A stretch of 51,098 nucleotides of DNA from Kiritimatiellia bacterium. GTDB lineage: Bacteria > Verrucomicrobiota > Kiritimatiellia > JAQICX01. The DNA is taken from positions 1-51,098 of the forward strand of contig JAQICX010000247.1 in the NCBI GenBank assembly GCA_027858345.1, written 5' to 3'. Within the stretch, counting starts at the first letter, position 1, and every line of letters starts with the position of its first letter. The notes under the pieces are model-generated. The model worked only from the letters and a program-made list of their open reading frames with translations, was not told the DNA's origin and did not search any database. Of this stretch, positions 32,160-41,376 are shown piece by piece. The translations under genes and the position numbers were made by a program.

Positions 32160-33950
32160 ATGAAGATTGTAAGGTTTAAAATATATATGGTAATACTATC
32201 ATTATTGGCATGTGGTTATATGTCTTTATCTGAAGCGGGTTCTGTGACTAAACTTGAGCAGACTGGAGGAAAATTCAGTTTGACATATAACGGAAAGCCG
32301 TATTTTATAAAAGGTGCAGGCGGGAAAAATCATCTTAAATACCTGAAAGAGTGTGGTGGAAATTCCATTAGAACATGGGGTTCCAGCAATCTTGAAGAGT
32401 TACTTGATGAAGCTCAAAGTCTTGGTTTAACTGTAACAATCGGTTTTTGGGTTGGTCACGAAAGGCACGGCTTTGATTATAATAATGAGCAGGCCGTAAA
32501 AGATCAGCTTGAGAGATTTAAAGGTGATGTTCAGAAATACAAAGATCATCCTGCTCTTTTGATGTGGGCAATCGGCAACGAGATGGAAGGTGGCGGTGAT
32601 AATGTCAAAATATGGACTGCCATTAATGAAATGGCAAAAGCTTGCAAGGAGATAGATCCAAATCATCCAACAATGACAGTTGTTGCAGAACTGGGCGGAA
32701 ATAAGATTCCTCTGTTTAATGCTTTGTGCCCGGACGTTGATGTTTTAGGAATTAATTCTTATGGTGGTGGACCATCTGCCGGTGAACGTTATCAAAAACT
32801 AGGCGGCACCAAACCATATGTGATTACAGAATTTGGACCTCCTGGACAGTGGGAAACAGGTAAGACAGAATGGGGTGCTCCATATGAGATGAACAGTACT
32901 GAAAAAGGAAAGTTTTATTATAAAACATATGAAGGCTCTATTGAGAACAAACCTTTATGTCTTGGTTCATATGCATTTGTCTGGGGATTTAAGCAGGAAG
33001 CCACTGCTACCTGGTACGGTATGTTTGTGAAAGATGGTTCCAAAACACCAGCTGTTGATTATATGACTAAGGCATGGTCGGGCAAAGATCCTGAAAATTT
33101 TTGTCCGGTTATAGAATCTTTTGAGGTGCCAAAAGTTTCGGGAATAAAGGTTGGCGACACAGTTGAAGCAAAAATTATGGTTAAGGATCCTGAAGGGCAG
33201 CCGCTAACGTACAAGTGGGTGCTTATGCAGGAATCCGGGAATTATGCAACGGGGGGAGATCCTCAAGCTGACCAGCCAATGTTCCCTAATGCAATAATAG
33301 AAAATGGAAAGTCAACCGTGAAAGTTAAGATTCCGGATAGTGGCGGTTCATATAGACTTTACGTTTTTATATACGATTCTGAAAATGGTTCTGCAATGGC
33401 AAATATGCCTATCAAAGTTGATGGTGAGGTTAAGGCAATGAAAAAACAGCAGCAGAAAATGCCTTTCTATGTGTATTCTGATGCAGGTAAAGATTCGCCA
33501 TATTTTCCTTCTGGATATATGGGAAACACCGCTGCAATAAAAATTGATGAAGCGTGCAAGGATAATCCTCAAAAGGGTAACACATGTTTGAAAATTTCAT
33601 ATAATGCACTTGACAACTGGGGTGGCGTTGTATGGCAGTCTCCTCCAAATGACTGGGGAGATCAGGATGGTGGATTTAATCTTGATGGTGCAACAGACCT
33701 TGAATTCTGGGCTAGAGGCGAAAATGGCGGAGAAAAACTCAGCTTTTCATTTGGACTTTTGAAAGATAAAAAGTTTTCAGATTCAGCCGGTGGAGAAATA
33801 AAAGATGTTATTTTGAAAAAAGAGTGGACCAAGTATAGAATTGCTTTAGATGGAAGAGATTTATCATGTATTAAAACCGGGTTTGCCTGGACTCTTGCGG
33901 GGCAAGGCAAACCAATAACTTTTTATTTAGATGAAATTAACTACAAATAA
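32160..33950 (+). CDS. Secreted clan GH-A glycoside hydrolase with C-terminal carbohydrate-binding domain
   Basis: A signal peptide (YMVILSLLACGYMSLSEAG) precedes a TIM-barrel resembling GH2/GH5-type enzymes: KGAGGKNHLKYLKECGGNS, IRTWGSSN, then the acid/base in WAIGNEMEG (Glu141) and the likely nucleophile in ITEFGPPGQWE (Glu224). After residue about 320 comes an Ig/PKD-like domain (FEVPKVSGIKVGDTV, VKDPEGQPLTYKW). Residues about 440-596 form a jelly-roll typical of carbohydrate-binding modules (NTCLKISYNALDNWGGVVW, TFYLDEINYK). The exact GH family is not clear; beta-glucanase-like activity is plausible. It is directly downstream of two LacI operators and is followed after 14 bases by the LamG protein gene. 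Confidence 0.85.
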   Translation: MKIVRFKIYMVILSLLACGYMSLSEAGSVTKLEQTGGKFSLTYNGKPYFIKGAGGKNHLKYLKECGGNSIRTWGSSNLEELLDEAQSLGLTVTIGFWVGHERHGFDYNNEQAVKDQLERFKGDVQKYKDHPALLMWAIGNEMEGGGDNVKIWTAINEMAKACKEIDPNHPTMTVVAELGGNKIPLFNALCPDVDVLGINSYGGGPSAGERYQKLGGTKPYVITEFGPPGQWETGKTEWGAPYEMNSTEKGKFYYKTYEGSIENKPLCLGSYAFVWGFKQEATATWYGMFVKDGSKTPAVDYMTKAWSGKDPENFCPVIESFEVPKVSGIKVGDTVEAKIMVKDPEGQPLTYKWVLMQESGNYATGGDPQADQPMFPNAIIENGKSTVKVKIPDSGGSYRLYVFIYDSENGSAMANMPIKVDGEVKAMKKQQQKMPFYVYSDAGKDSPYFPSGYMGNTAAIKIDEACKDNPQKGNTCLKISYNALDNWGGVVWQSPPNDWGDQDGGFNLDGATDLEFWARGENGGEKLSFSFGLLKDKKFSDSAGGEIKDVILKKEWTKYRIALDGRDLSCIKTGFAWTLAGQGKPITFYLDEINYK

Positions 33951-33964
33951 AATTAGGAGTAAAA

Positions 33965-36433
33965 CTGAGAAAAAACACAAAACAATCGGGAAGTAGCAAA
34001 ACAGTTATTACATTGCTGTTTGGATTATTGATTACATTATGCATAAATTTGAAAACGACTTATGCGACACCAATTGTACTCAACCCTGCAAATTCGGCTG
34101 CCAGTAGCGGTACTGCATCTTTTGGTTTTGACGGGAATACCGGTACTCGCTGGGAGTCGGTATCTTCGGATCCGCAATGGGTTTATATTGATTTAGGTGC
34201 AAATTATGACTTGGGAAGCGTGACGATAAATTGGGAAGGTGCTTATTCACAAGATTATACTCTCCGAATGCGTACATCAGCTCAGGGAGTTGGCAGTCCT
34301 GTCACTCCAGCTAACTGGACAGAAGTTGCATCTATAACAGGACGTTCCGGGGCAGCAAGTCAGACTACACCAAGCGAAGAATTTGATTTTGTTAATGGAA
34401 CATTTATACCAGCAGAGGGAACAAGTACTGGTTCAAGTGTTAATATAACACCTTCCGGAAGATATTTGATGTTGTATTCTACAGCCCGTGCAACGGGATG
34501 GGGAAACTCATTTTGGGAGCTTGCAGTTGATGGTGTTCCGGCAGGAATTAAATCCTTGGAATATAGTGGTACGCTTTTCTCTGAAAGTTTTGCAAATGAT
34601 GGCAGCATCGCAAATAGCATTACGATAGATCTTGTTAATGACACGTTTACTACTTCTCCTTTTGTTGAAAACACACATTACACTGTAGCTGGAGTTCCAA
34701 ATGGACTTACTCTTTCCATAACAACCAATTCGCCAACCGAGTTGATTGCAGCTCTTGTTGGAAATGCTGATCCTCATACGGCAGCTCAGAGTACTGATTT
34801 CACTTTAGAGTTCATGGATGCGGCTTTTACCAGTGGTAGTGCATCTGCTGTCGATGGCTCCAGCAATGATTTTGCCGTCAGCTTTTTCACTATTCCTGAA
34901 TTGGTATACAGCACCAATATTTTTACGGAAAGCAAGGATAATGATGGCACTGTAGATGGCGGAACAATTTCTCTGATTGGCGATCTTTTCAATGGTACAG
35001 AAGATGAAGATCTTGTTGGATCCGGCAAAGTGGTTACAGGCAATGTTCCGGATGGGTTAACAGTATCAATGACAAGGAATGCCTCTGGTGAAGAACTAAC
35101 CGTTGCATTTGAAGGCAGTGCCGTTAATCACACAAGTGCATACAGCATAAGTAATCTGACTTTTACTTTCCAGAATAGTGCTTTCGCTTATAATGATGCT
35201 GATCAGGTTGCTTACTACAACGAAAATGACCTACAAATAATCTTTTATGATCCGTCAGAACCAATTGCATATTGGACCTTTGATGAAGGAACTGGCTCGA
35301 CCGCTGCTGATACCTCCGGATCTGCAATAGTGTATGATGGCACACTGGTAGGTCAACCTACATGGGTTCCAGGCTGGCGCGGTAAGGCTTTGGACTTTGA
35401 TGGCATCGCTGATTATGTCACCGTGCCACACAATGTTCAGATGCAGTTTGGTCCTTCCAGCGAATTCACAATCATGGCATGGGTGTTGCCGGATGGATTA
35501 AGCACCGATAATGATGGAGTTATAACCAAAACCGGTGGACAATATTATGGAATTAGATATGCCGAAGATAGATGGAGATTTTTAACTCACAACAATCCTT
35601 CAGCACTAGCCTCAACCAATGTATGGCAGCACGTTACTATTGTGCAGGATCCTAGCCTCGGCAATGAAGCTCAAAAAATATATGTTAATGGAGAATTTGT
35701 TCAATCCTGGGGACACGTGATTGCTGATTCCGGAACAGGACCATTGCTTATTGGTAGCGAGACCACCGCTGGAGGCATGTTTAAAGGAATCATTGACGAA
35801 GTTAAAATATTTGACAAAGCATTGTCTCAATATGAAATTGTCAGGACTGGCAAATTTGATGGCGGCACAGTTGTGGTTCAAGTTAATACAAACTTTCCTA
35901 CTGCTGTTAATCTTACAGAATTAGGGACTACAGATTGGTGCTGGTGGAGAACTGGCGGTGCTACAACTTCTCGAAAAGCTGGAGGAACAGCTATTAGTGA
36001 TAATCTTGCTGGTGGCGGATTTTCTGTAACCACTCCAACTGCCTACAGCTGGAGTGATGGTGCACCAATCGCAAGTGTTACAACAAACTATATCGCCGGT
36101 CAGCAGGCATGGAACCCATCTCGTAAATTTGATGTTTCTCTTCTCGAAGGAGAAGAAAGTGAATTACGCCTATGGGTTGGTTTTAATCCTTTTTATGCCG
36201 GACAGTCCTTGGTTGTTTCCGCTACCTATCCAAATGGTACAAGTGCTTCGGATACAATGCCACTAGATAGCGGAACTGTATACCGTGAATATGTTTTTAC
36301 TCTAGTACCTGATGCTGACCTTACCGCCAAAATTACCATCGATGGTATTGGCGAAAGTCGTCTCTACTTTGGAGCTGTAACACTTAGCTCTACTATTATT
36401 CCTGATGCAGGAACACTGTTCATAATTCAGTAA
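33965..36433 (+). CDS. Secreted discoidin / LamG-domain adhesin, probable CTG start
   Basis: AGGAG at 33955-33959 is followed five bases later by CTG (33965), giving a positively charged N-terminus (RKNTKQSGSSK) before the hydrophobic signal segment ITLLFGLLITLCI and a YATP cleavage site. The only later start, TTG at 34013, lacks a ribosome-binding site and truncates the charged region. I therefore infer a CTG start. Residues about 40-190 resemble an F5/8C (CBM32) domain (SFGFDGNTGTRWES, WVYIDLGANYDLGSV). Two repeats of about 110 residues follow (around YSGTLFSESFANDGSI and YSTNIFTESKDNDGTV). A LamG/concanavalin-like domain comes next (AYWTFDEGTGSTAADTSG to GIIDEVKIFDKALS), then a C-terminal beta domain. 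No sorting signal was seen. It is a likely partner of the upstream glycosidase. Confidence 0.82.
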   Translation: MRKNTKQSGSSKTVITLLFGLLITLCINLKTTYATPIVLNPANSAASSGTASFGFDGNTGTRWESVSSDPQWVYIDLGANYDLGSVTINWEGAYSQDYTLRMRTSAQGVGSPVTPANWTEVASITGRSGAASQTTPSEEFDFVNGTFIPAEGTSTGSSVNITPSGRYLMLYSTARATGWGNSFWELAVDGVPAGIKSLEYSGTLFSESFANDGSIANSITIDLVNDTFTTSPFVENTHYTVAGVPNGLTLSITTNSPTELIAALVGNADPHTAAQSTDFTLEFMDAAFTSGSASAVDGSSNDFAVSFFTIPELVYSTNIFTESKDNDGTVDGGTISLIGDLFNGTEDEDLVGSGKVVTGNVPDGLTVSMTRNASGEELTVAFEGSAVNHTSAYSISNLTFTFQNSAFAYNDADQVAYYNENDLQIIFYDPSEPIAYWTFDEGTGSTAADTSGSAIVYDGTLVGQPTWVPGWRGKALDFDGIADYVTVPHNVQMQFGPSSEFTIMAWVLPDGLSTDNDGVITKTGGQYYGIRYAEDRWRFLTHNNPSALASTNVWQHVTIVQDPSLGNEAQKIYVNGEFVQSWGHVIADSGTGPLLIGSETTAGGMFKGIIDEVKIFDKALSQYEIVRTGKFDGGTVVVQVNTNFPTAVNLTELGTTDWCWWRTGGATTSRKAGGTAISDNLAGGGFSVTTPTAYSWSDGAPIASVTTNYIAGQQAWNPSRKFDVSLLEGEESELRLWVGFNPFYAGQSLVVSATYPNGTSASDTMPLDSGTVYREYVFTLVPDADLTAKITIDGIGESRLYFGAVTLSSTIIPDAGTLFIIQ

Positions 36434-36462
36434 AAGAGAATATTAATCAAGTTTTTATTATA

Positions 36463-36501
36463 TGCATGGTTTCCATATTTGGAAACCATGCACTTTTTTT
36501 T
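36463..36501 (+). terminator. Strong intrinsic terminator of the glycosidase-LamG operon
   Basis: A perfect 12-bp stem, TGCATGGTTTCC and GGAAACCATGCA, with a 6-base loop is followed by a run of eight T. It lies 30 bases after the stop codon. Confidence 0.93.
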
Positions 36502-36749
36502 ATTCACCAATCAACATAGGGCTGTCCAAAGACTTTGTTTCAGTCGGTTAACGCCACTGTTAAAGCACCTAGCGTTGCTGGAAACGCTTGTTTTGCTGCA
36601 TAACAGCTGTAGCAGAGTTGCTTCCGCCTTCATGTTATTACGGCGTGACACTGTCAGCTCAGATAAAAACAACGGTCTATTAGCTTTGGGATAGTCCCAG
36701 ATATCGGCCTTAATATTATAAACAATCATAACACACAACACTAAAAAAT
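36502..36749. other. Intergenic region, possible decayed gene on the minus strand
   Basis: Between the terminator and the next gene a minus-strand frame (36756-36511) reads IKADIWDYPKANRPLFLSEL and onward. It has no start signal or family match that I recognise, and may be a relic. Confidence 0.3.
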
Positions 36750-37148
36750 ATGACAAAACTTATGACATTTATTTTTTTGATCGCAATATTTATGCATTTT
36801 GCAGAGACAACAATTGCTCAGGACACTAAAAACACTGTTAAACAGAGAAGTGGTAAACGTGGCGTTTGTGTCAACAAAATGACCGAAGCCGAAGCAATAA
36901 TACTATCACAAGGTGTTTCATGGTTTTATAATTGGCATTGTCATGGCTATTGCTATTTCATCAATTCAAAAGCTCGTAAAATTGCACAGGAAACCATGAT
37001 AAAGAATAATATGCGTGTGGTTCGTGATACTCTTGAACAACTTGCATTTCACACTATGACAGATCCAACGAAAATAGATATGGATGACGTCTTTCAATAT
37101 ATTGGCTCTGCTCCCTCTGGAAAACCATCTTATTACTGCATGTCATGA
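36750..37148 (+). CDS. Secreted protein with a GH128-like N-terminal fragment
   Basis: A signal peptide (MTFIFLIAIFMHFAETTIAQ) is followed by KRGVCVNKMTEAEAIILSQG and VSWFYNWHCHG. This resembles the first strand and the (V)SWYYNW motif of Asl1-like (GH128) beta-1,3-glucanases. Those enzymes need about 230 further residues with catalytic Glu. Here the chain continues with unrelated-looking sequence and stops at 132 residues, so it is unlikely to be a complete hydrolase. It could be a truncated or chimeric relic, or a small secreted protein sharing the motif by chance. No ribosome-binding site is obvious before the ATG. Confidence 0.5.
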   Translation: MTKLMTFIFLIAIFMHFAETTIAQDTKNTVKQRSGKRGVCVNKMTEAEAIILSQGVSWFYNWHCHGYCYFINSKARKIAQETMIKNNMRVVRDTLEQLAFHTMTDPTKIDMDDVFQYIGSAPSGKPSYYCMS

Positions 37149-37486
37149 CCCACTGGTATTTTTGTGCTGGATGTGAATAGTCCCTAATGGCCAGCCATTA
37201 TTGTTTATTGGGAAGGCAATTTAAAATGGTATTCCAATGATAATATATTAGGTGGAACCTTAGTCGTTATACCGATTTCTAAGTGTTTTCGTAAAATATA
37301 CGGGCTAGTAGTGATTCTGCAAACCAGCCTTAGTCCGCACAATTGCTCCCCTTTGTGTCCATGTGCGATCAAACTTTTTCTTGGTTGCGGCTATGCCACC
37401 CTATGTTAATCCTGTCAAAAAAAATAATTTAAAAAAAATCTTGCGTTTTTTTTTGCCCAGTGATATTCTTCTCCTCAAATTATAAA
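37149..37486. other. Intergenic region upstream of the riboswitch
   Basis: Nothing coding is recognised. The transcript start of the btuB leader must lie here, but I cannot place its promoter. Confidence 0.4.
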
Positions 37487-37585
37487 TCTTGGAAACATAC
37501 CCGGGAATTCCTGTTAGAATCAGGAGCGGTCGCGCCACTGTGATTAAACAATTTTTGTTTATAAGCCAGAACACGGATTTTTCCT
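37487..37585 (+). promoter_or_regulatory. Cobalamin riboswitch aptamer
   Basis: Conserved blocks occur in the right order: CCCGGGAATTCC, GTTAGAATCAGGAGCGG, the GTCGCGCCACTGTGA block corresponding to the usual CCCGCCACTGT, and AAGCCAGAACAC matching the B12 box (AGYCMGRARAC). The aptamer lies about 240 bases before a BtuB-like receptor gene, and a terminator is placed between them. Binding of adenosyl- or methylcobalamin is expected to lower receptor expression. Confidence 0.9.
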
Positions 37586-37641
37586 TTTAATTTTGAATCT
37601 CTCGCGAAAAGGGAAAAGATTAAACCTCTTTTTTTTTATTG

Positions 37642-37680
37642 CCGGGACGATTTGAAGTTTATCGTTCGGTGATTTTTTTT
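37642..37680 (+). terminator. Probable riboswitch-controlled terminator
   Basis: CCGGGACGAT and ATCGTTCGG can pair with a small internal loop, and GATTTTTTTT follows directly. Its location between aptamer and receptor gene fits the expression platform. An alternative shorter structure precedes the T-run at 37629-37637. Confidence 0.65.
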
Positions 37681-37826
37681 ACTCCGAGCACTTAGAGTTT
37701 ACTGTTTTATGCAAGATATTGAACAGGGAACCCTACATAAGCTTTCCAAATTGCTCCAGCATACCACAACCTCGCATTGAATTTAAAATTATCATTTGTT
37801 AAATTATAAACATAATAGGTAAAGCA

Positions 37827-39824
37827 ATGAAAATTAAATTCATTACATCGCTTGCGCTAGTTGCATCATGTGCAGTTGCTCAAACGAATAATAGTGCTGC
37901 TATTGAATTGGATACAATGGTTGTCACAGCAAATCGAACAGCGGAACAGGACTATAAAGTTGCTGGTAACGTTGATGTAATAACTTCGGCAGACATCAAA
38001 GAAAACAAGTATCTCAATGTTGTTGATGCTCTAAAAGACATTTCGGGTGTATATGTTAAAACAATGGGAGGAAACGCTGCAAATGCAGAAGTTTCAATGC
38101 GTGGTTTTGGTGAAAATTCAGGCGGCAGAGTTCTGGTGCTGATTGATGGTCAAAGGCTTAACAGTCCTGATATGTCAAAAATCAACTGGGTCAGCATATC
38201 AATGGTGGACATTGAGAAGATTGAAGTTGTGCATGGTGGTTCAACGGCTCTTTATGGTGACAATGCTGTTGCAGGTGTTATCAACATCATCACAAAGGTT
38301 CCTGAAGAAAAGTATAATCTCAGTGTGAAGGCCGATGCAGGTAGTTATGGTCTTTATAACTTTGCAGGTGCTGTGAACGGTTCAATTGGTGACTTGATGT
38401 ATAATGCATTTGTTAATGCTTACGGTCTTGATGGATATCGTGATAATTCAGACTTCACATCATATGGTGCGGGTGCGGCAATTGCATACGATCTGTCTGA
38501 TGCTTTAAGTGTTTATGCTAGAGCAAAATATAGTGATGTTGACCAAGGTTTGTCAGGCTCGCTAACTCAAGCACAGATTGATGAAGATAGAAGACAAAGT
38601 GTAACGCCTGACGATCGGTCAAAAAGCAAATATGTTTTTGCCGATGCAGGTGCTTCAATGGAAATTGCTCCGGAACAGAATTTGTTTCTTGATTTTGGAT
38701 ATCAACTAAAAGATACATCTTCAGACTATGTGTCATTCTTTTCCTGGACGGATACAGATGAAAATCGCTATGGCATTCTTCCAAAGTATGTTGCAAGCTT
38801 TAATTTGTTGGGAAACAACAACAAGTTGACAGTTGGTGCAGACATATATTTCAACGACATGACTGTTGATAAGTATGGTGATGCGGATAAGACAATGAAA
38901 AGCATTCATGCAAAGCTTAGCAAAGATACAATTGCGGGGTACATTCATGACCAAATCACATTTGATGAAGATTATATTCTTTATCTTGCAGGCCGAGCTG
39001 AAAATTGCGAAGTAAAAGCTGATATTAATGACTTAAACACTCCAACATCTTTTGATGATTCCAAGAGCGACACAGAAACTGCTTTTGATGTTGGACTAGT
39101 TAAAACATTCGATGAAACATCAAAAGTTTTTGCAAAATTTTGCACATTATATAGACTTCCATTTCTCGATGAGCAGGTAAGTTACTATGGATTTGGCACA
39201 GATACATTTTATCAGGACATTGACCCGGAAACAGGTTGGGATGTTGATCTTGGAACAGATGTTGATGTTTCAGGAAATCTAAATGTCAAAGTGACTTTGT
39301 ATTACATGGAAATGAAGGATGAAATTGCATACAATGCGGTAACATATAGAAATGAAAATATGGACAAGACACGCCACATGGGGGTAGAAGCCAGCTTTGC
39401 ATATTTCCTGACAAAAGAAATTGAACTTTTTGGTAACTACACATACAACGATGCAACATTTATTAATGGTGACAACAAGGGTAATGATATTCCTCTTGTT
39501 CCTCAGCATGATGTTCTTGTTGGCGCATGGTTGTTCCTGCCTGCCGGCTTGTCATTCAAGGCAGAAGCAAATTATATAAGTTCATCCTATCTTGGTGGCG
39601 ATTATGCAAATACAGGAAGTAAGCTAGATGAGTGTGTTGTTGTTAACGCCCTTCTAAACTATGATTGCCTTGCAAAAGAGTTGGATGGACTTTCAATATA
39701 TGTTGCTGTCGATAACATTTTTGATGAAGAGTATAGCACTGTTGGATATCAAGGTTGGTCAGCTGATGGTTACTATCCAGAGCCAGGAACAACGTTTGCA
39801 GCAGGTCTGGCATACGACTTTTAA
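37827..39824 (+). CDS. btuB: TonB-dependent outer-membrane receptor, cobalamin (BtuB-like)
   Basis: A signal peptide (FITSLALVASCAVAQ) is followed by a TonB box-like stretch (LDTMVVTANR). A plug domain follows with VDVITSADIKENKYLNVVDA, SGVYVKTMGG, VSMRGFGEN, VLVLIDGQRLNSPD and VIEKIEV-type sequence ending in TALYGDNAVAGVINIIT. The remaining ~500 residues form a 22-strand barrel, closing with AAGLAYDF. At 665 residues it is slightly longer than E. coli BtuB. Substrate assignment rests mainly on the upstream cobalamin riboswitch. No btuCDF genes are in the window, so inner-membrane transport must be encoded elsewhere. Confidence 0.9.
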   Translation: MKIKFITSLALVASCAVAQTNNSAAIELDTMVVTANRTAEQDYKVAGNVDVITSADIKENKYLNVVDALKDISGVYVKTMGGNAANAEVSMRGFGENSGGRVLVLIDGQRLNSPDMSKINWVSISMVDIEKIEVVHGGSTALYGDNAVAGVINIITKVPEEKYNLSVKADAGSYGLYNFAGAVNGSIGDLMYNAFVNAYGLDGYRDNSDFTSYGAGAAIAYDLSDALSVYARAKYSDVDQGLSGSLTQAQIDEDRRQSVTPDDRSKSKYVFADAGASMEIAPEQNLFLDFGYQLKDTSSDYVSFFSWTDTDENRYGILPKYVASFNLLGNNNKLTVGADIYFNDMTVDKYGDADKTMKSIHAKLSKDTIAGYIHDQITFDEDYILYLAGRAENCEVKADINDLNTPTSFDDSKSDTETAFDVGLVKTFDETSKVFAKFCTLYRLPFLDEQVSYYGFGTDTFYQDIDPETGWDVDLGTDVDVSGNLNVKVTLYYMEMKDEIAYNAVTYRNENMDKTRHMGVEASFAYFLTKEIELFGNYTYNDATFINGDNKGNDIPLVPQHDVLVGAWLFLPAGLSFKAEANYISSSYLGGDYANTGSKLDECVVVNALLNYDCLAKELDGLSIYVAVDNIFDEEYSTVGYQGWSADGYYPEPGTTFAAGLAYDF

Positions 39825-39915
39825 TGTTTATATAGTATTTAATAAAATGAGCTTTAAATAATTAAACACTATGATCGTTGCCCAATGTAATGCTCACTAA
39901 GGCTCCTCATTTTAG

Positions 39916-39951
39916 CGTGGTAAAGGCAAAACCTTTACCACGTTTTTTTTT
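39916..39951 (+). terminator. Intrinsic terminator downstream of btuB
   Basis: An 11-bp perfect stem, CGTGGTAAAGG and CCTTTACCACG, with loop CAAAA is followed by nine T. Confidence 0.93.
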
Positions 39952-40367
39952 GAATTTATCTTATCACTCTTTTAAATATCCAATGTCCAACAGGAACCGC
40001 CGAAGGCAGAGGGTGGAGCCTGTCGACAGCAGTGAAGCGAAGCGTAACGGCAATATCCAAATAGGAAGTAAGTACCCCTCCGTCTCGCTTCGCGAGCCAC
40101 CTACCCTAAAAGCGGGAGGAGCTTTGGCGGACATGATTAATGTTTTATTAATGTGCCAACGGTACATTTCATGAGAAGCCTAGGGTGAGCGAAGCGTAAC
40201 CCTAGGTAATAACAAAGAGCAAAGCTCTTTACCTACCCACGGAGTGTCCTTCTTTGGACATTGGACATTCCATGTTGGATATTGGATATTCATTGTCTTC
40301 TCTAGTATCCAAGTCATAGGTTGGCAAGTAAATACTTTCCTGTAAATCAGTGACAGAACCTAATTTA
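39952..40367. repeat. Intergenic mosaic repeats
   Basis: No gene is present. It contains AGTACCCCTCCGTCTCGC, the GGAGGAGCTTTGGCGGAC box (as at 361-385), and a CCTAGGG-TGAGCGAAGCGTAA-CCCTAGG hairpin. A run of GGACATTGGACATTCC and GTTGGATATTGGATATTC repeats lies at 40256-40290, with an inverted echo at 39975-39992. Confidence 0.65.
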
Positions 40368-40613
40368 TCAATTTACTGCCATTGAAAATGCAATATATGG
40401 TACGATTGCAAATACAATCGTCAGAAGCTTATACATCCCCAAATATGAGTATATTATAGGCATGATGACTTCTTCTTTTAGGCCAAAGAGTTTTGAGTGT
40501 TGCTTGACCACAAAGTTTTTCATAAACATCATCATTACTGAGCTTAGGCTTAATAGAACAATGTTTATTAGCATGTTGTTCAAAAGAAATTTGCCGATGA
40601 TTTCTGTGTTCAT
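40368..40613 (-). CDS. Small DUF6868-like membrane protein
   Basis: The start at 40613 is chosen because GGAGAAG stands five bases before it. The result is 81 residues with two or three hydrophobic segments: MLINIVLLSLSSVMMMFM, then KQHSKLFGLKEEVIMPIIYS and YKLLTIVFAIVPYIAFSM. The HSKLFGL...YLGMYK pattern resembles the family I know as DUF6868. Its function is unknown and its location is the inner membrane. Confidence 0.72.
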   Translation of the reverse strand: MNTEIIGKFLLNNMLINIVLLSLSSVMMMFMKNFVVKQHSKLFGLKEEVIMPIIYSYLGMYKLLTIVFAIVPYIAFSMAVN

Positions 40614-40890
40614 TTTTCTTCTCCGTTTTAAGTTTAAAATTAACTGCCCAATTTGATAATACTTTACGCCAATTATATTTGAAACGCAAGGTTTTTTTAT
40701 TATGCATACATTTAAAGCCAAGCTAGTATTAATAGTGAGGAATATATCAGCAGACTGATTCTTGGTTTTCTTGAAAATTTTGATATTTCATTTTTTTAAG
40801 TGTTTTGGGAATCTAATTCTTGAGTGTTTTTTGTGAAAATGATATATTTCATCCAAATCTATTGATTATTCACAACGAAAGGATGTAAAT

Positions 40891-41376
40891 ATGAATAAGT
40901 TGGCAGTTAAAGTGGTAACGGCGAAGGCGATGGAGTATGTTCGTCCTGTTGGTATTGGTGTTCTTATTTTTGTATCAAAATATTTTGGTGGTACAGCTGC
41001 CGAAGAGTTTACAATAATTGGTCCAGGACTTGTGATTCTCATGTGCGGGACAATTTCTTTTGAGGGATTGTATCTTGGTGCGGTTGGATCAGAGAAACTT
41101 GGTTATACTCCAAATAAGGGGTATCAACGCCAGTGTGCATTGTATAGTTTGGCAATTGCATTGACTGCTGTTCTTGCCTTGGTCTTTAAGTGGGGAACTC
41201 ATGCTTATGTGACTGTTACGGTAACAATGCTGCTGTTCTTCCTGCTTTCAGGCAGCAATCATCTATACACAGCTTTGAAGGAAGGCAATAAATCAAAGAC
41301 AAACTTTTTGCGTCCAATTCTTTCTGCCATTTTGATTATATATCTTGTGCCGATGATACTAAAAGTACTGAAATAA
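40891..41376 (+). CDS. Four-helix membrane protein of unknown function
   Basis: I do not recognise the family. It has 161 residues with about four hydrophobic segments: GIGVLIFVSKYFGG region, FTIIGPGLVILMCGTISFEG, SLAIALTAVLALVF, VTVTMLLFFLLSG and ILIIYLVPMILKVL at the end. There is no signal peptide cleavage site. GAAAGGATG, seven bases before the ATG, serves as ribosome-binding site. It is divergent from the DUF6868 gene with a 277-base shared promoter region. Confidence 0.75.
   Translation: MNKLAVKVVTAKAMEYVRPVGIGVLIFVSKYFGGTAAEEFTIIGPGLVILMCGTISFEGLYLGAVGSEKLGYTPNKGYQRQCALYSLAIALTAVLALVFKWGTHAYVTVTVTMLLFFLLSGSNHLYTALKEGNKSKTNFLRPILSAILIIYLVPMILKVLK

Noticed and set aside
36511..36756. 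Possible transposase relic on the minus strand
   Set aside because: No DDE or other transposase motif could be identified; reported only as an unassigned region.
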